DNA of 64,000 nt from Elusimicrobiales bacterium (lineage in GTDB: Bacteria; Elusimicrobiota; Elusimicrobia; Elusimicrobiales; Elusimicrobiaceae): NCBI GenBank assembly GCA_041651175.1, contig JBAZJT010000005.1, positions 62,001 to 126,000 of the forward strand, read 5' to 3'. Positions 52,736 through 59,572 of the stretch are shown here, piece after piece. The notes below the pieces were generated by a model. The model made no database searches, was not told the DNA's origin, and saw only the letters and a program-made list of their open reading frames with translations. The translations under genes were made by a program, and so were the position numbers. Position 1 is the first letter of the stretch. The number at the start of each line of letters is the position of its first letter.

Positions 52736-53116
52736 CTAAACACCTCTGGATAACGGATATTTTTGGGCGCGCGCGGTGGAAATCAGGAATAGCGTATACT
52801 GATTGACAGAGACGCCCTCCTCCAAAGCTTCTTCTTTCAAGCTGCGCTGCAGGGTCTTTGGTATGCGCAAAAGAAATCTTCCGCCTAATTTTTGCCCCGA
52901 CAAAGCAGGGGGAATCGGCAGTTTGTTCTCCGCCCTGATGCGGAAATTAAGTTTTATCGCGGCATCCAACTCTTTTAACGCATCCGTGTCGGTATCGCCG
53001 AAAGCGGAACAGCCGGGTATTTCCGGCGCGACGGCAACCCAGCATTTATCCTCGCTGCTGTAAAACACCTTGCGGGTATAACCATCATCGCCGGATTTTT
53101 TCAGTATTTTGCGCAT
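52736..53116 (-). CDS. hicB: HicB-type antitoxin
   Basis: The 126-aa protein has the degraded RNase H-like HicB domain (KCWVAVAPEIPGCSAFGDTDTDALKELDAAI) and a C-terminal Arc/ribbon-helix-helix or HTH-like segment (RIPKTLQRSLKEEALEEGVSVNQYTLFLIS) for DNA binding. It neutralises HicA and represses the operon. It starts 4 bases after hicA. Confidence 0.92.
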   Translation of the reverse strand: MRKILKKSGDDGYTRKVFYSSEDKCWVAVAPEIPGCSAFGDTDTDALKELDAAIKLNFRIRAENKLPIPPALSGQKLGGRFLLRIPKTLQRSLKEEALEEGVSVNQYTLFLISTARAQKYPLSRGV

Positions 53117-53120
53117 AGCT

Positions 53121-53366
53121 TTACCTCATCCTGAGATTATAGGCGTCCGCCATCTTGAGGAATTGGGTTATCTGATACGGCTTGGCCTCGCCGTCTTTTT
53201 CCTGCAAAGTAAGCACGGCCCCGCAGGGATGACGGTAACCCTTATGGCTTCCCGTTTGTCCGGCAAACACAAAACCATATGCCTCAACAAGCCTTATGAA
53301 ATCGGCAAACCGAACATTGTGCTTAGCCCCCTGCCGTATCCGCCGGAGCAAAATTTCGCTTCTCAC
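53121..53366 (-). CDS. hicA: HicA-type mRNA interferase toxin
   Basis: An 81-aa dsRBD-like protein with the core AGQTGSHKGYRHPCGAVLTLQ (catalytic His in GSH) and GEAKPYQITQFLKMADAY, typical of HicA. It cleaves mRNA when free of HicB. The GTG start sits 6 bases after TATTAT in a consensus promoter, so it is probably leaderless. The N terminus is about 15 residues longer than many HicA proteins, so a later start is possible. Confidence 0.88.
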   Translation of the reverse strand: MRSEILLRRIRQGAKHNVRFADFIRLVEAYGFVFAGQTGSHKGYRHPCGAVLTLQEKDGEAKPYQITQFLKMADAYNLRMR

Positions 53367-53372
53367 AATAAT

Positions 53373-53401
53373 ATAATATCACCGGCAATATCATTTGTCA
53401 A
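53373..53401 (-). promoter_or_regulatory. Consensus leaderless promoter of hicAB
   Basis: On the minus strand TTGACA (53401-53396), a 17-base spacer and TATTAT (53378-53373) end 6 bases before the hicA GTG. HicB probably binds nearby, but no clear operator repeat was identified. Confidence 0.7.
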
Positions 53402-53468
53402 GGATCACCTTCGCAGGTTCAAAAATCCGGCGCAAAGCGCGCGGGATGTGCTATACTTATATTAGGGG

Positions 53469-53489
53469 ATGGCATTGTTGTTACTATGA
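53469..53489 (+). CDS. Possible 6-codon leader peptide (MALLLL)
   Basis: ATG-GCA-TTG-TTG-TTA-CTA-TGA begins 9 bases after a TATACT/TATATT-type -10 region, and its stop overlaps the start of the next gene (CTATGA). With four leucine codons in a row it could act as a translational coupler or a leucine-sensing leader; chance occurrence is also plausible. Confidence 0.25.
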   Translation: MALLLL

Positions 53490-53971
53490 AAAAATACGTT
53501 TTCACGCTGGCTGTGATTGCCGCCGCCGTCGGAGCGGCGAAGCTGGGGTATCCGGCGTTCATGCGCTCGGCCTTTTGTATTTCGGGGGAGGTGAATGTGT
53601 CCCGCCGGCTGGCTAAACTCACCCGGGCGCCGAACACGATGTGTTATCTGATTCTCAAAAACCAGGGCGACGTGCCGGTGGCGATAAAACAGTTCGTGAA
53701 CCCCGTATTCCCGCTGAAATTCCGCCTCACCGCCGGCGACCTGCTGCTGGCCGATTCATGGCGCGACCCTCTTAACCTTGAAGTGCGGATAAACGATCAC
53801 GGCTACATAGGCGAGTTGCAAGCGGGAGATATTTTCGCGAAATACGACAAGCCTGTGCGCCTGCGCGCCAGTGTTTACATCACCGCGGACAAGATGCTGG
53901 GAGTTCCCACCCTTGTCGCCCACGGCGAGTCTGACAAGGGACAGTATCTGTTTTCCAGCCCGGCCAGATAG
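53486..53971 (+). CDS. Secreted/anchored protein of unknown function (161 aa)
   Basis: A hydrophobic N-terminal segment (residues 4-25) acts as signal peptide or anchor, followed by a beta-rich domain containing DKPVRLRASVYITADKML. This resembles the periplasmic domain at the C terminus of CcmI/NrfG-type cytochrome c biogenesis proteins. No heme motif is present. No Shine-Dalgarno site precedes the ATG. It is convergent with the sigma-factor operon and closed by a strong terminator. Confidence 0.6.
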   Translation: MKKYVFTLAVIAAAVGAAKLGYPAFMRSAFCISGEVNVSRRLAKLTRAPNTMCYLILKNQGDVPVAIKQFVNPVFPLKFRLTAGDLLLADSWRDPLNLEVRINDHGYIGELQAGDIFAKYDKPVRLRASVYITADKMLGVPTLVAHGESDKGQYLFSSPAR

Positions 53972-54000
53972 AGAGCTCAGATTTTTTTTTCCGCAAAAGA

Positions 54001-54037
54001 ACGCCCCGCAGCCTGCCGGCTGCGGGGCGTTTCGTTT
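54001..54037. terminator. Bidirectional rho-independent terminator
   Basis: ACGCCCCGCAGCC (54001-54013) pairs perfectly with GGCTGCGGGGCGT (54018-54030) over a TGCC loop, followed by TTCGTTT and preceded by an A-rich and T-run flank. It separates convergent genes. Confidence 0.9.
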
Positions 54038-54051
54038 GGGGGAGGGAGAGA

Positions 54052-54870
54052 CTACCAAGGCTCTGCTTCGCCGGTAATCTCATCCAAACGCTTTGAGACA
54101 AGGTCCGATTTTTGTGATTTGCGCTTTTCAATGCGGGACTTGAGCTTGGCAAGCTCCCCGCTGAGGTTGTCAACGCGCGCCTGGTCCAGCGCCAATTTTG
54201 CGTCAAACTGCTGGGCGAGCTTGGCCTCCATTTTCTTTTTAATCGCGGTTTTGTCCGCCGAGGAAGCCTCCCTGTAGGACTGGGACAACTCCAGAATGTC
54301 CGCATCCAGACTCACCACGGCGATGGCTTTGACGCGGGCCTCTTTGTCGCTTGCCGCGAAAAAGAACATTTTGGGGCCGATATTGCGCAGCAGCGCGTGG
54401 AAAAGATTGGGAGCGTCCTTGCGCATTTTCTCCAGCCTGTCGGCGAAGGCGGCATCCGTCTGCCGCACCTGTTCCGCTATCTTGTCCATGCCGGGGAATC
54501 CGCCACCGAAGCCGCCGCCCATCATGCCGCGCTTGCCATCTTCCATCGGGCATTGCTTGCACCCCATCATGCCGCCGTGGGGCGCCTTGCCGCGCATACC
54601 GCCGCGCATTTCGCCGCCGTGCATTCTGCCGCCGCGCATTCCTTTAATATCGCCGCGCTTCATGTCTCCGGGACCGGGCCTGGGCGAGTCCTCGTCATCA
54701 TCTATATCGTAGACGCCGCCGGGCGGGCCTGCCGCATCCATATCCGGGCCGGAGGCATCCGGCGCGGCCTGACCGCCGCCGGCAACCGGCGGCTGAGGCG
54801 CAGCGTCATACGCGAGAAGCGGCGCATATGCCAGCGCAATCACTGCCAGAACTGCCAATGCTGTTTTCAT
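54052..54870 (-). CDS. Exported Met/Gly/His-rich protein with coiled-coil tail (ECF operon)
   Basis: The 272-aa product has a signal peptide (1-20), an acidic/Pro linker, then a block (about 68-130) dominated by MRGG, MHGG, EMRGG and MMGG repeats with a CKQC pair. A C-terminal helical domain (about 130-265) is rich in Lys, Ala and Glu and looks coiled-coil, reminiscent in layout of Spy/CpxP/CnrX-like periplasmic sensors but without a recognised motif. Met, His and Cys clustering suggests soft-metal (copper-like) binding, an inference. AGGAGG precedes the chosen ATG. Confidence 0.65.
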   Translation of the reverse strand: MKTALAVLAVIALAYAPLLAYDAAPQPPVAGGGQAAPDASGPDMDAAGPPGGVYDIDDDEDSPRPGPGDMKRGDIKGMRGGRMHGGEMRGGMRGKAPHGGMMGCKQCPMEDGKRGMMGGGFGGGFPGMDKIAEQVRQTDAAFADRLEKMRKDAPNLFHALLRNIGPKMFFFAASDKEARVKAIAVVSLDADILELSQSYREASSADKTAIKKKMEAKLAQQFDAKLALDQARVDNLSGELAKLKSRIEKRKSQKSDLVSKRLDEITGEAEPW

Positions 54871-54911
54871 CACATTCCTCCTGTCATACGATTTTATCAA
54901 CCGTGAGGGCA

Positions 54912-55556
54912 TCACTCATTACCGCCGGAACCGGCGTTTCCGCTCACCGTTCCCTGCTGAAATTCCTGTCCGCTTTTTAGCATATTGCCGCCGCGCCGGT
55001 GCCCCATGCCGCGGCGCATGCCCCGGCCCTCCGGCTTTTTACCGACAGCCCCGTCGTCCACGCCGCCGGACGCATAAGAACCCGGATCATCATCTCCGCC
55101 GGAGGGCGGAGGCGGCCTGCGCATATGACCCTTGCCAAAGCCGTTACCGGACGCTTCGCCCCCGCCGCCCATAGACCCGCCCCGTTCGTCGCCGCCCGGA
55201 GGAGGCGGCCTGCGCATATTCCCCTTGCGGGTTCCGCTGCTGACGGCGACATCTCCACCGCCGCGACGCTGCATTCCGTCCTTATGCGCGGCGGTGCTGG
55301 CGCGCACGCTGTTATCCTCATTCTCGTTGCCCGCTTCGGAATCCACGGGCAGATTCTCTATGTCCGGGTCAAATTCCGTATCACCCGGAGTCTGGCTGGA
55401 ATATACAGTATCTGCCGATTTTGCCTGCGGGCATACCGCCAAAAACGCTGCGGCAAAACCCAAAATAGCAACCGCCGCACACCGCCCAAACAGCGATTTC
55501 ACACCCGTGCCATCACATTTTCCCGCTGCCGCCTTTTCCAATTGAAAGGACTTCAT
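54912..55556 (-). CDS. Exported low-complexity protein with MRRPPPP repeats (ECF operon)
   Basis: The 214-aa product starts one base after the anti-sigma stop. A long basic N-region and hydrophobic stretch (about 28-50) form an unusual signal or anchor. The mature part is Gly/Asp/Arg-rich with two matched repeats (GNMRRPPPPGGD and GHMRRPPPPSGGD, about 90-140) and a basic segment RGMRRGMGHRRGGN. It looks disordered. No family is recognised. It lies between the anti-sigma gene and the Met/Gly-rich gene and is probably under the same ECF sigma control. Confidence 0.6.
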   Translation of the reverse strand: MKSFQLEKAAAGKCDGTGVKSLFGRCAAVAILGFAAAFLAVCPQAKSADTVYSSQTPGDTEFDPDIENLPVDSEAGNENEDNSVRASTAAHKDGMQRRGGGDVAVSSGTRKGNMRRPPPPGGDERGGSMGGGGEASGNGFGKGHMRRPPPPSGGDDDPGSYASGGVDDGAVGKKPEGRGMRRGMGHRRGGNMLKSGQEFQQGTVSGNAGSGGNE

Positions 55557-55557
55557 C

Positions 55558-56031
55558 TCACCCTCCGATATACTGGTCCGTCCTGCTGCCGAAATCCTCC
55601 AGCATGCTGGTCCTGTAGTCATATATGTCCGATTCATAGCCGGTCTTCATGCCTGCCGCCTCCGCCGAGACCGAGACGGCCACCGCATTGAAATCGTCGT
55701 CCCATTTATCGGCCACTATGGCGGAGGAGGCCTTTCTTGCCGCGCTGAAAGCCAACAGGGCAATCAGCACCGCCGCGGCCGCCATGGCCGGGCGCAGCAG
55801 CGAGAACATGTATTGCACCGCAGTCTGTCCTCCCAGCACGGCGCCGCGTATATTCCCGTAAACCTCCGCCGGGGGCCGGGTCTTATGGCAGGCCGCGCCC
55901 AGAGCGGCCAGAATATCAAGACGGTCGCGGCAATAAGCGCACCCTGTCAAATGGCCCCTGTAGGCGGCAGATTGCGCGGCGTCCATTTCGCCGTAATGGA
56001 AGAGAATGGCATTTTCGTCGCAACCGATCAT
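55558..56031 (-). CDS. Membrane anti-sigma factor with zinc-finger (ZAS-like) domain
   Basis: The 157-aa protein begins with CDENAILFHYGEMD followed by RGHLTGCAYCRDRL, giving the HxxxCxxC arrangement of anti-sigma zinc fingers. A single membrane helix (about 78-96, MAAAAVLIALLAF) and a short periplasmic tail (about 97-157) follow. It should hold the ECF sigma factor at the membrane and release it on an envelope signal. Its start overlaps the sigma gene stop as ATGA. Confidence 0.88.
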   Translation of the reverse strand: MIGCDENAILFHYGEMDAAQSAAYRGHLTGCAYCRDRLDILAALGAACHKTRPPAEVYGNIRGAVLGGQTAVQYMFSLLRPAMAAAAVLIALLAFSAARKASSAIVADKWDDDFNAVAVSVSAEAAGMKTGYESDIYDYRTSMLEDFGSRTDQYIGG

Positions 56032-56603
56032 AGCGGCAGCCTCTCACCTTTTTCCAGCGCGGCCCGCATTTTGCGTACCGCCCTGCTCATCCGCGCAAGC
56101 ACCGTGCCCAGCGGCGCGCCGGTGGCCTGCGCTATTTCCTTGAAAGACATTCCCGAATATTCCCGCATCAAAACCACTTCTTTCTGCTCCGGCGGCAGCG
56201 CGTCCAGCGCCTTTGCCACGGCCTCCCCGTCCGAGAGGCGGTCCAGCAAAATTTCCGGCTCCTCGCCGCGGGCGGACGGCTCGCGCTGCGGCGCCTCTTC
56301 ATCTTCCCCGTCCGGCAGGAAACTCCCAAGCCGCGACGCCCGCCGGAAATGGTCCATCGCCAGATTGGACGCCGTCCGGTACAGCCAGCCCTTGAACTTG
56401 CCCTCCTCGGAATACTTGTCTATATTGCGGAAAACCCTTATAAAGGTCTCCTGGAATATATCCGAGGCGGCGGCCTCGTCTTTGACCATCGCCAACACAA
56501 ATGAATACAGCCCGGCCTCATGCCTGCGATAGAGGGCTTCGAAAGCCTCCGCGTCGCCATCGCGGAAAGCCGCCACAAGAACCGCGTCTGTCACACTATT
56601 CAT
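56028..56603 (-). CDS. ECF (RpoE-type) RNA polymerase sigma factor
   Basis: The 191-aa protein has region 2 (YSFVLAMVKDEAAASDIFQETFIRVFRN, GWLYRTASNLAMDHFRR) and region 4 (LPPEQKEVVLMREYSGMSFKEIAQATGAPLGTVLARMSRA). It directs transcription of an envelope-stress regulon. The acidic insertion between the regions (DGEDEEAPQREPSA) is short and typical. It heads an operon with its anti-sigma factor and two exported low-complexity proteins, and diverges from aspA. Confidence 0.93.
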   Translation of the reverse strand: MNSVTDAVLVAAFRDGDAEAFEALYRRHEAGLYSFVLAMVKDEAAASDIFQETFIRVFRNIDKYSEEGKFKGWLYRTASNLAMDHFRRASRLGSFLPDGEDEEAPQREPSARGEEPEILLDRLSDGEAVAKALDALPPEQKEVVLMREYSGMSFKEIAQATGAPLGTVLARMSRAVRKMRAALEKGERLPL

Positions 56604-56637
56604 AACGGAACGCTCCCGTTTTTTATTGCAATCATGG

Positions 56638-56643
56638 TATCAT
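56638..56643 (+). promoter_or_regulatory. -10 box of the leaderless aspA transcript
   Basis: TATCAT ends 6 bases before the aspA ATG (56650). AGGA next to the ATG is too close to act as a ribosome site. No convincing -35 box was found. Confidence 0.4.
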
Positions 56644-56649
56644 ATAGGA

Positions 56650-58035
56650 ATGGAACTGCGCGTTGAAAAAGACTCGCTCGGCGGGATAAATGTGCCGGAA
56701 CACGCCTATTGGGGCGCGCATACCCAGCGCGCGCTGGACAATTTCCGGTTAAGCGGCCAGAAGGTCAGCCCCGCGCTGATTAAAGCGCTGGCCATGGTCA
56801 AGAAAGCGGCGGCGCAGGCCAACAAGGAGCTGGAATTTTTGGACGCGGAAAAGGCCGGCGCAATAATCACGGCCTGCGGCGAAATCATAGACGGCAAATT
56901 CGCCAATCAGTTTCCGCTGGACGCTTTGCAGGGCGGGGCGGGAACCTCCGCGAACATGAACGTCAACGAGGTAATCGCCAACCGGGGTATAGAGCTGCTG
57001 GGGGGGAAAAGGGGCGATTACGCGGTAATTCATCCGCTTGAGCATGTCAATCTGCACCAGAGCACCAACGATGTTTACCCCACCGCGCTGAAAATAGCCT
57101 GCGTTTACAAGGTGCGCGCGCTGAGCGAGGCGGCAGCCAGATTGCAGGGCGCGTTCCAGTCGGGCGAGGCTAAATTCGCCCGCGTGGTCAAGACGGGCCG
57201 CACCGAAATGCAGCCCGCCGTGCCGATGACGCTGGGCGCGGAATTTTCCGCCTGGGCCGAGGCCCTCTCGCGCGACCGCTGGCGCGCCTTCAAATGCGAG
57301 GAACGGCTGCGCGTGGTCAATCTGGGCGGAACGGCCATAGGAACGGGGCTTGGCGCGCCCAGAGATTATATTTTTCTGGTGCTTGAAAAATTGCGCCAGA
57401 CCGCGGGACTTGGCCTCAGCCGGGGCGAAAATCTGCCGGGCGAAACAGCCAATTCCGACGTGTTCGTGGAAGTTTCCGGCATACTCAAAGCCCATGCGAC
57501 CACTCTGGCCAAAATCTGCGGCGATTTGCGGCTGCTGAATCTGCTTGGCGAAATAAAGCTGCCTCCGGTGCAGGTCGGCTCCAGCATAATGCCGGGGAAA
57601 TACAATCCCGTCATATGCGAGGCCGCCACGCAGTGCGCGCTCAAGGCCATGGCAAACGATGCTCTGGTGGCGGAATGCGCCTCCCGCGCCAGCCTGCAAA
57701 TCAACGAATTCCTGCCGCTGCTGGCGCACTCAATTTTGGAATCGCTGGATATTCTGTCCGCCGCCGATACCGCGCTGGAACCGCATGTGAAAGCCATCTC
57801 CGCGGACGAAAAAACCTGCCTCGCCAACTGCTCTTCGCCGACCGCGCTGATAACTCCGTTTCTTCCGCATGTCGGCTACCGGAAAGCGCTTGAGCTTTTG
57901 CAGGGTTTTGAGGCCGAAGGCGGCGGCGATTTCCGCGGCTATCTGGCTAAAAAGCTCGGCGCAGAGCTTGTGGAGCGCGTCCTCTCCCCGGAATCGCTTA
58001 CCGCGCTGGGGCACAAGAATGCAAAAAACACCTAG
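56650..58035 (+). CDS. aspA: Aspartate ammonia-lyase (aspartase/fumarase superfamily)
   Basis: The 461-aa protein has the superfamily signature GSSIMPGKYNPV and the substrate-binding GAGTSANMNVNEVIANR and HPLEHVNLHQSTND regions. The KYNP form and the N terminus RVEKDSLGGINVPEHAYWGAHTQRA favour aspartase over class II fumarase. It converts aspartate to fumarate and ammonia in fermentative metabolism. I use the ATG 6 bases after TATCAT. It overlaps hydF by 17 bases. Confidence 0.9.
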   Translation: MELRVEKDSLGGINVPEHAYWGAHTQRALDNFRLSGQKVSPALIKALAMVKKAAAQANKELEFLDAEKAGAIITACGEIIDGKFANQFPLDALQGGAGTSANMNVNEVIANRGIELLGGKRGDYAVIHPLEHVNLHQSTNDVYPTALKIACVYKVRALSEAAARLQGAFQSGEAKFARVVKTGRTEMQPAVPMTLGAEFSAWAEALSRDRWRAFKCEERLRVVNLGGTAIGTGLGAPRDYIFLVLEKLRQTAGLGLSRGENLPGETANSDVFVEVSGILKAHATTLAKICGDLRLLNLLGEIKLPPVQVGSSIMPGKYNPVICEAATQCALKAMANDALVAECASRASLQINEFLPLLAHSILESLDILSAADTALEPHVKAISADEKTCLANCSSPTALITPFLPHVGYRKALELLQGFEAEGGGDFRGYLAKKLGAELVERVLSPESLTALGHKNAKNT

Positions 58036-59263
58036 GTCTTTGCGGCTGCATATCGGGATTTTCGGGCGGACCAATGTCGGCAAATCAAGTTTCCTGAACC
58101 TGATTTGCGGGCAGGAAGCCGCCATCACCTCGCCCGTCCCCGGCACCACCACCGACGTTGTGGAAAAAGCCATGGAACTGCTGCCGGTGGGGCCTGTCGT
58201 TTTTCTGGACACGGCGGGATTTGACGATTCCTCGGAGCTGGGCAGGCTGCGCGTGCAGAAGACAAAACGCGCGCTGGAACGCGCCGACGTCGCCGTGCTG
58301 GTGTCCGAAACCGGCAAATGGGGGGAATACGAACTGCTTATTTCCCGCGAGGCAAAAGCGCGCGGCATACCGCTGATTACGGTATTAAACAAAGCCGACC
58401 TCGCGCCGGTTTCCGAAGATTTCATCGCACAGGTAAAAGCCGAAACGGCGCATTATTTTTCCTGCATCAGCGCCGGCGCGGCAGACCGCGAGGCATACCG
58501 CAACCAGTTCAAGCGGCTGCTGCTGGCCGCCTGCCCGGACGAATTCCTTAACCCGCCGCCGCTTATCGGCGATTTGCTGCGGCCCGGCGGGGTGGCCGCG
58601 CTTGTGGTGCCGATAGATTTGCAGGCGCCCAAAGGCCGGCTTATTCTGCCGCAGGTTCAGGCCATACGGGACGCGCTGGACAGCGACGCGCTTTGCCTGG
58701 TGGTCAAGGAGCGCGAATACGCGCATGCGCTTTCGCTTCTGAAAGAACCGCCCTGCATAACCGTCTGCGATTCCCAGGCCGTGCAGAAAGTTATGGCCGA
58801 CACGCCGGAGAATATCCCCTGCACCACGTTTTCAATACTCTTTGCAAGGCTTAAAGGCGACCTGCCCGCCTTTGCGGCGGCTGCGGCGGCGATAGACAGC
58901 CTCAAATCCGGCGACAGGGTGCTTATAGCAGAATCCTGCGCGCACCACCCGCTGGAGGACGATATAGGCCGCGTCAAAATACCGCGCTGGCTGCGCCAGC
59001 ACACGGGCGCGGCACTGGATATTCAAACCACCTGCGGGCTGGATTTCCCGGACGATATTTCAAGCTACAAGCTGGTAATACACTGCGGCGGCTGCATGAC
59101 AAACCGGCGCGACATGCTCTATAAGATGGAGCGTGCGCGCCAGGCCGCCGTGCCGATGACAAACTACGGGGTGGCTATCTCGTTTTTGCAGGGAGTGTTA
59201 AAGCGCGCGCTGGCGCCGTTTCCGGCGGCGCTGGCGGCTTACGAGAGGGAAAAAGCGCCCTGA
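58019..59263 (+). CDS. hydF: [FeFe]-hydrogenase maturation GTPase HydF
   Basis: The 414-aa protein has a small-GTPase domain with G1 GRTNVGKS (16-23), DTAGF and NKAD. A dimerisation domain follows, then a C-terminal [4Fe-4S] domain with ESCAHHPLEDDIGR (about 307) and IHCGGCMTNRR (about 355). It is the scaffold that delivers the 2Fe subcluster to [FeFe] hydrogenase. Neither the maturases HydE and HydG nor an [FeFe] hydrogenase is in the window, so they must lie elsewhere. Coupling to aspA is by overlap. Confidence 0.93.
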   Translation: MQKTPRSLRLHIGIFGRTNVGKSSFLNLICGQEAAITSPVPGTTTDVVEKAMELLPVGPVVFLDTAGFDDSSELGRLRVQKTKRALERADVAVLVSETGKWGEYELLISREAKARGIPLITVLNKADLAPVSEDFIAQVKAETAHYFSCISAGAADREAYRNQFKRLLLAACPDEFLNPPPLIGDLLRPGGVAALVVPIDLQAPKGRLILPQVQAIRDALDSDALCLVVKEREYAHALSLLKEPPCITVCDSQAVQKVMADTPENIPCTTFSILFARLKGDLPAFAAAAAAIDSLKSGDRVLIAESCAHHPLEDDIGRVKIPRWLRQHTGAALDIQTTCGLDFPDDISSYKLVIHCGGCMTNRRDMLYKMERARQAAVPMTNYGVAISFLQGVLKRALAPFPAALAAYEREKAP

Positions 59264-59284
59264 TTTTTTTGGGGGTCGCTTTCA

Positions 59285-59316
59285 CCCGCAATCCCGCCGT
59301 ATGGCGGGACTGCGGG
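59285..59316. terminator. Hairpin between convergent hydF and small membrane gene
   Basis: A 14-base stem (59285-59298 with 59303-59316, loop GTAT) has one A-C mismatch, and there is no U-run on either side. It probably limits read-through between convergent units. Confidence 0.5.
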
Positions 59317-59335
59317 AAGCGGAAACGGCGGTTCG

Positions 59336-59563
59336 CTATTTGGCGTCCGGCTGCTGCGAGCAGCCCGCCCTTGCCGATATAACCGAAGTTACCAGCATAA
59401 ACAACGCGAAAACGCCCATCATCAGGCCGGAGACGACGTTCAGGTTCATCTCCGCGTCCGGCTTGAGCGGCAGCACCATCCCGGAAATCACCAGGATGAC
59501 GCTGAATATCAGAAACAGCAGCCCTATCGGAAAACGCAAATCGTCAAGCAGTCTGTCCAGCAT
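59336..59563 (-). CDS. Small two-helix membrane protein next to SSS symporter (75 aa)
   Basis: Two hydrophobic segments (about 13-31 and 47-64) are separated by a short loop with LKPDAEMNLN. The N terminus RLLDDLRFPIGLLF is short and amphipathic. It starts 9 bases after the symporter stop, so it is co-transcribed and may be an accessory subunit, as small proteins are for some solute symporters. No family was recognised. Confidence 0.6.
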   Translation of the reverse strand: MLDRLLDDLRFPIGLLFLIFSVILVISGMVLPLKPDAEMNLNVVSGLMMGVFALFMLVTSVISARAGCSQQPDAK

Positions 59564-59572
59564 ATTGCCCCC

